In this document: positions 5,560 to 6,804 of the stretch, piece by piece | How positions within the stretch are numbered: the stretch's first letter is position 1 | Layout of the letters: every line of letters begins with the position of its first letter | Assembly (NCBI GenBank): GCA_021789565.1 | Contig: JAJYJL010000446.1 | Span: forward strand, 1-6,804 | Direction: 5' to 3' | Length of the DNA stretch: 6,804 bases | Source of the DNA: Acidobacteriota bacterium | GTDB taxonomy: Bacteria; Acidobacteriota; Terriglobia; UBA7540 | Translations under genes and position numbers: made by a program | The notes under the pieces: model-generated | What the model saw: only the letters and a program-made list of their open reading frames with translations | What the model was told of the DNA's origin: nothing | The model's database searches: none

Positions 5560-6804
5560 GTGTCTGATCCGAACCGCTGGGGCCTAGCCGCCCAAGCCGT
5601 GGCGCAACTGGGCAGCGAACTGCACACCTTTTGGGAGCGCTATCGCCCTTCCATGCGCACGCGCACCCGTGATACCAGTGCCTGTGGCCTCACGTTTTGG
5701 CGAGGGCAACTGACGCTGGAAGACCAACGCAACTTCGCCAATATCGACCGGCGCGTGAACGGGCGAGACGGGCAGGCGCTCCAGCACTTTATGAGTGAAT
5801 CGCCTTGGTCGTCGCAGGCGGTGTTCGAACAGGTTCAGCACGATCTCCAAGCGGAACCCACTCTGCGCACCGGTGGGGGCGTGGTGCTGGATGAGAGTGC
5901 CGATGCCAAAGCGGGAACGCACAGTGCCGGAGCGGGCCGGCAACACAATGGCCGTCTGGGCAAAATCGAACTGAGTCAAGTGGCCACCTGTCTGACCTTT
6001 GTCCATCCGGCAACTGGCACGTGGACTCTGGTGGACGGCGAATTGTTCTTGCCCGAAGCGTGGTTCACGCCCACCGCCGCGCCCCTGCGGGCCGAAGTCG
6101 GTGTGCCGGAAGACCGGACGTTTGCCACCAAGGTGGAGCTCGGCCGTCGCATGATTGACCGGGCACGGACCCGCGGGTTGCCTTTCGAGTTCGTCGCCTG
6201 CGATGAGTTGTATGGCCGCAACCAAGCCCTGCGGGCGCATTGGGACGCCCAGGGGCTGGAGTATGCAGCGCAGGTGCCAGCCAACACGCTCGTGTACTTG
6301 CAACCGCCGGTGGTGAAGGTGCCCCGCCGCAAGCGCGGGCGGCCGCCCACCCGGTGGAAGGTCCAGAGCCGTCAGCACCCCCATACGGTCTATGCTGTGA
6401 GCCGCCGCACCAGCACGGTGTGGCGCCGCCCGCACGTCCGGCCCACCGAGCGGGGGCATGTGGAAGCCGATTTCGCCATCGAGCGCGTGTGGACGATCAC
6501 GCCAGAGGGCACCGTGCGAGCTGAGTGGCTGGTCCTGCGGCGCGAGGCCAACGGCGATGTCACCTACACCCTGCTGAACGGGGCCGTGGACACCCCGATG
6601 CCCGACTTGATCCGACGCAGTTGCTGGCGGTACTATACGGAGCGCACGTTTCAGGATGGCAAATCGGAATTGGGCTGGGATGATTTCCAGGCTCGCAAGT
6701 ACCGTGCCTGGGAACACGAGATGGCGTTGACCGCGGCGGCCAGTTGGTTCGTCGCGAGCATCAAGCTGCGGTGGCAACGCGAGTACCCACGGGATCCAGG
6801 CTTG
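5560..6804 (+). CDS. IS701-like DDE transposase, C-terminus outside window
   Basis: The frame is open for 415 codons from GTG at 5560 to the right edge. An in-frame TAA at 5524-5526 limits the start; the only other in-frame possibility is an ATT, and no strong RBS is seen. Family landmarks of DDE_5/IS701 transposases are LQHFMSESPW (75-84), GGVVLDESADAKAGTHSAG with the first catalytic Asp at 111, GRLGKIELSQVA (132-143), FEFVACDELYGRN with the second Asp at 215, and YYTERTFQDGKSELGWD with the likely catalytic Glu at 361. A basic stretch PRRKRGRPP lies at 255-263. The three acidic residues are present and no frameshift is seen, so the protein could be active if its tail is intact. It catalyses cut-and-paste movement of the element. 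It is oriented away from the remnant gene it appears to interrupt. Confidence 0.9.
   Translation, partial: MSDPNRWGLAAQAVAQLGSELHTFWERYRPSMRTRTRDTSACGLTFWRGQLTLEDQRNFANIDRRVNGRDGQALQHFMSESPWSSQAVFEQVQHDLQAEPTLRTGGGVVLDESADAKAGTHSAGAGRQHNGRLGKIELSQVATCLTFVHPATGTWTLVDGELFLPEAWFTPTAAPLRAEVGVPEDRTFATKVELGRRMIDRARTRGLPFEFVACDELYGRNQALRAHWDAQGLEYAAQVPANTLVYLQPPVVKVPRRKRGRPPTRWKVQSRQHPHTVYAVSRRTSTVWRRPHVRPTERGHVEADFAIERVWTITPEGTVRAEWLVLRREANGDVTYTLLNGAVDTPMPDLIRRSCWRYYTERTFQDGKSELGWDDFQARKYRAWEHEMALTAAASWFVASIKLRWQREYPRDPGL

Larger units (their letters stand above)
5487..6804 (+). mobile_element. IS701-like insertion sequence, left part
   Basis: The element is inferred from the transposase gene and from the abrupt loss of the HEPN-like frame at about 5487. 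The exact left end is uncertain, between roughly 5472 and 5500. IS701 elements generally make 4-bp YTAR-type target duplications. TTAA at 5473-5476 and TTAG at 5492-5495 are the candidates, but the right end lies outside the window, so neither the terminal inverted repeat nor the duplication can be confirmed. Confidence 0.65.

Noticed and set aside
5584..6777. A 397-codon open frame on the minus strand opposite the transposase
   Set aside because: It is the antisense shadow of a clearly conserved IS701-like transposase in GC-rich DNA; the product is Pro/Arg/His-rich and matches no family.
1..6804. CRISPR array
   Set aside because: No regularly spaced direct repeats of 20-40 bases are present on reading the window.

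Overview
The window is bacterial chromosomal DNA. Genes use GTG and ATG starts behind strong GGAGG-type ribosome binding sites, and the only typical Rho-independent terminator is a GC hairpin with a T tract. Nothing identifies a species. A large MalT-like (LAL) regulator, Abi-type defence genes and an IS701-like element fit a free-living bacterium with an accessory, defence-island-like locus. The IS is visibly richer in G+C than the Abi cassette, which suggests different histories.

Layout. 1-1776 (minus) is the N-terminal two thirds of a LuxR-type LAL/MalT-like regulator; it leaves the window at its left edge. 1777-2323 holds no convincing gene, but contains that regulator's probable promoter, an 8-bp direct repeat, a strong hairpin terminator framed by a perfect 13-bp inverted repeat, and a pair of overlapping inverted repeats. 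2324-4923 (minus) is a three-gene cassette, transcribed in this order: an AbiGi-like protein (4204-4923), a protein that may be a divergent restriction-endonuclease-fold nuclease (3431-4156), and an unrecognised 311-residue protein (2324-3259). Each has its own GGAGG site. The last two are separated by a 171-bp spacer that can form a long imperfect hairpin. 5191-5486 (minus) is the remnant of an AbiU2/HEPN-like gene. It has a single-base frameshift in a G run and lost its 5' part where the insertion sequence begins. From about 5487 to the right edge (plus) lies an IS with an IS701-like DDE transposase (5560 onward, open to the edge).

How they may work together. The minus-strand Abi-type genes look like one or two anti-phage modules in tandem. 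The upstream HEPN gene appears to have been destroyed by IS insertion and a frameshift, while the AbiGi-like cassette is intact and ends at the terminator at 2097-2123. The known lactococcal AbiG pair is AbiGi plus AbiGii; no AbiGii-like protein is visible here. The AbiGi-like gene with two unfamiliar partners is therefore the best candidate for an undescribed system. The LAL regulator is probably an unrelated neighbour with its own promoter.
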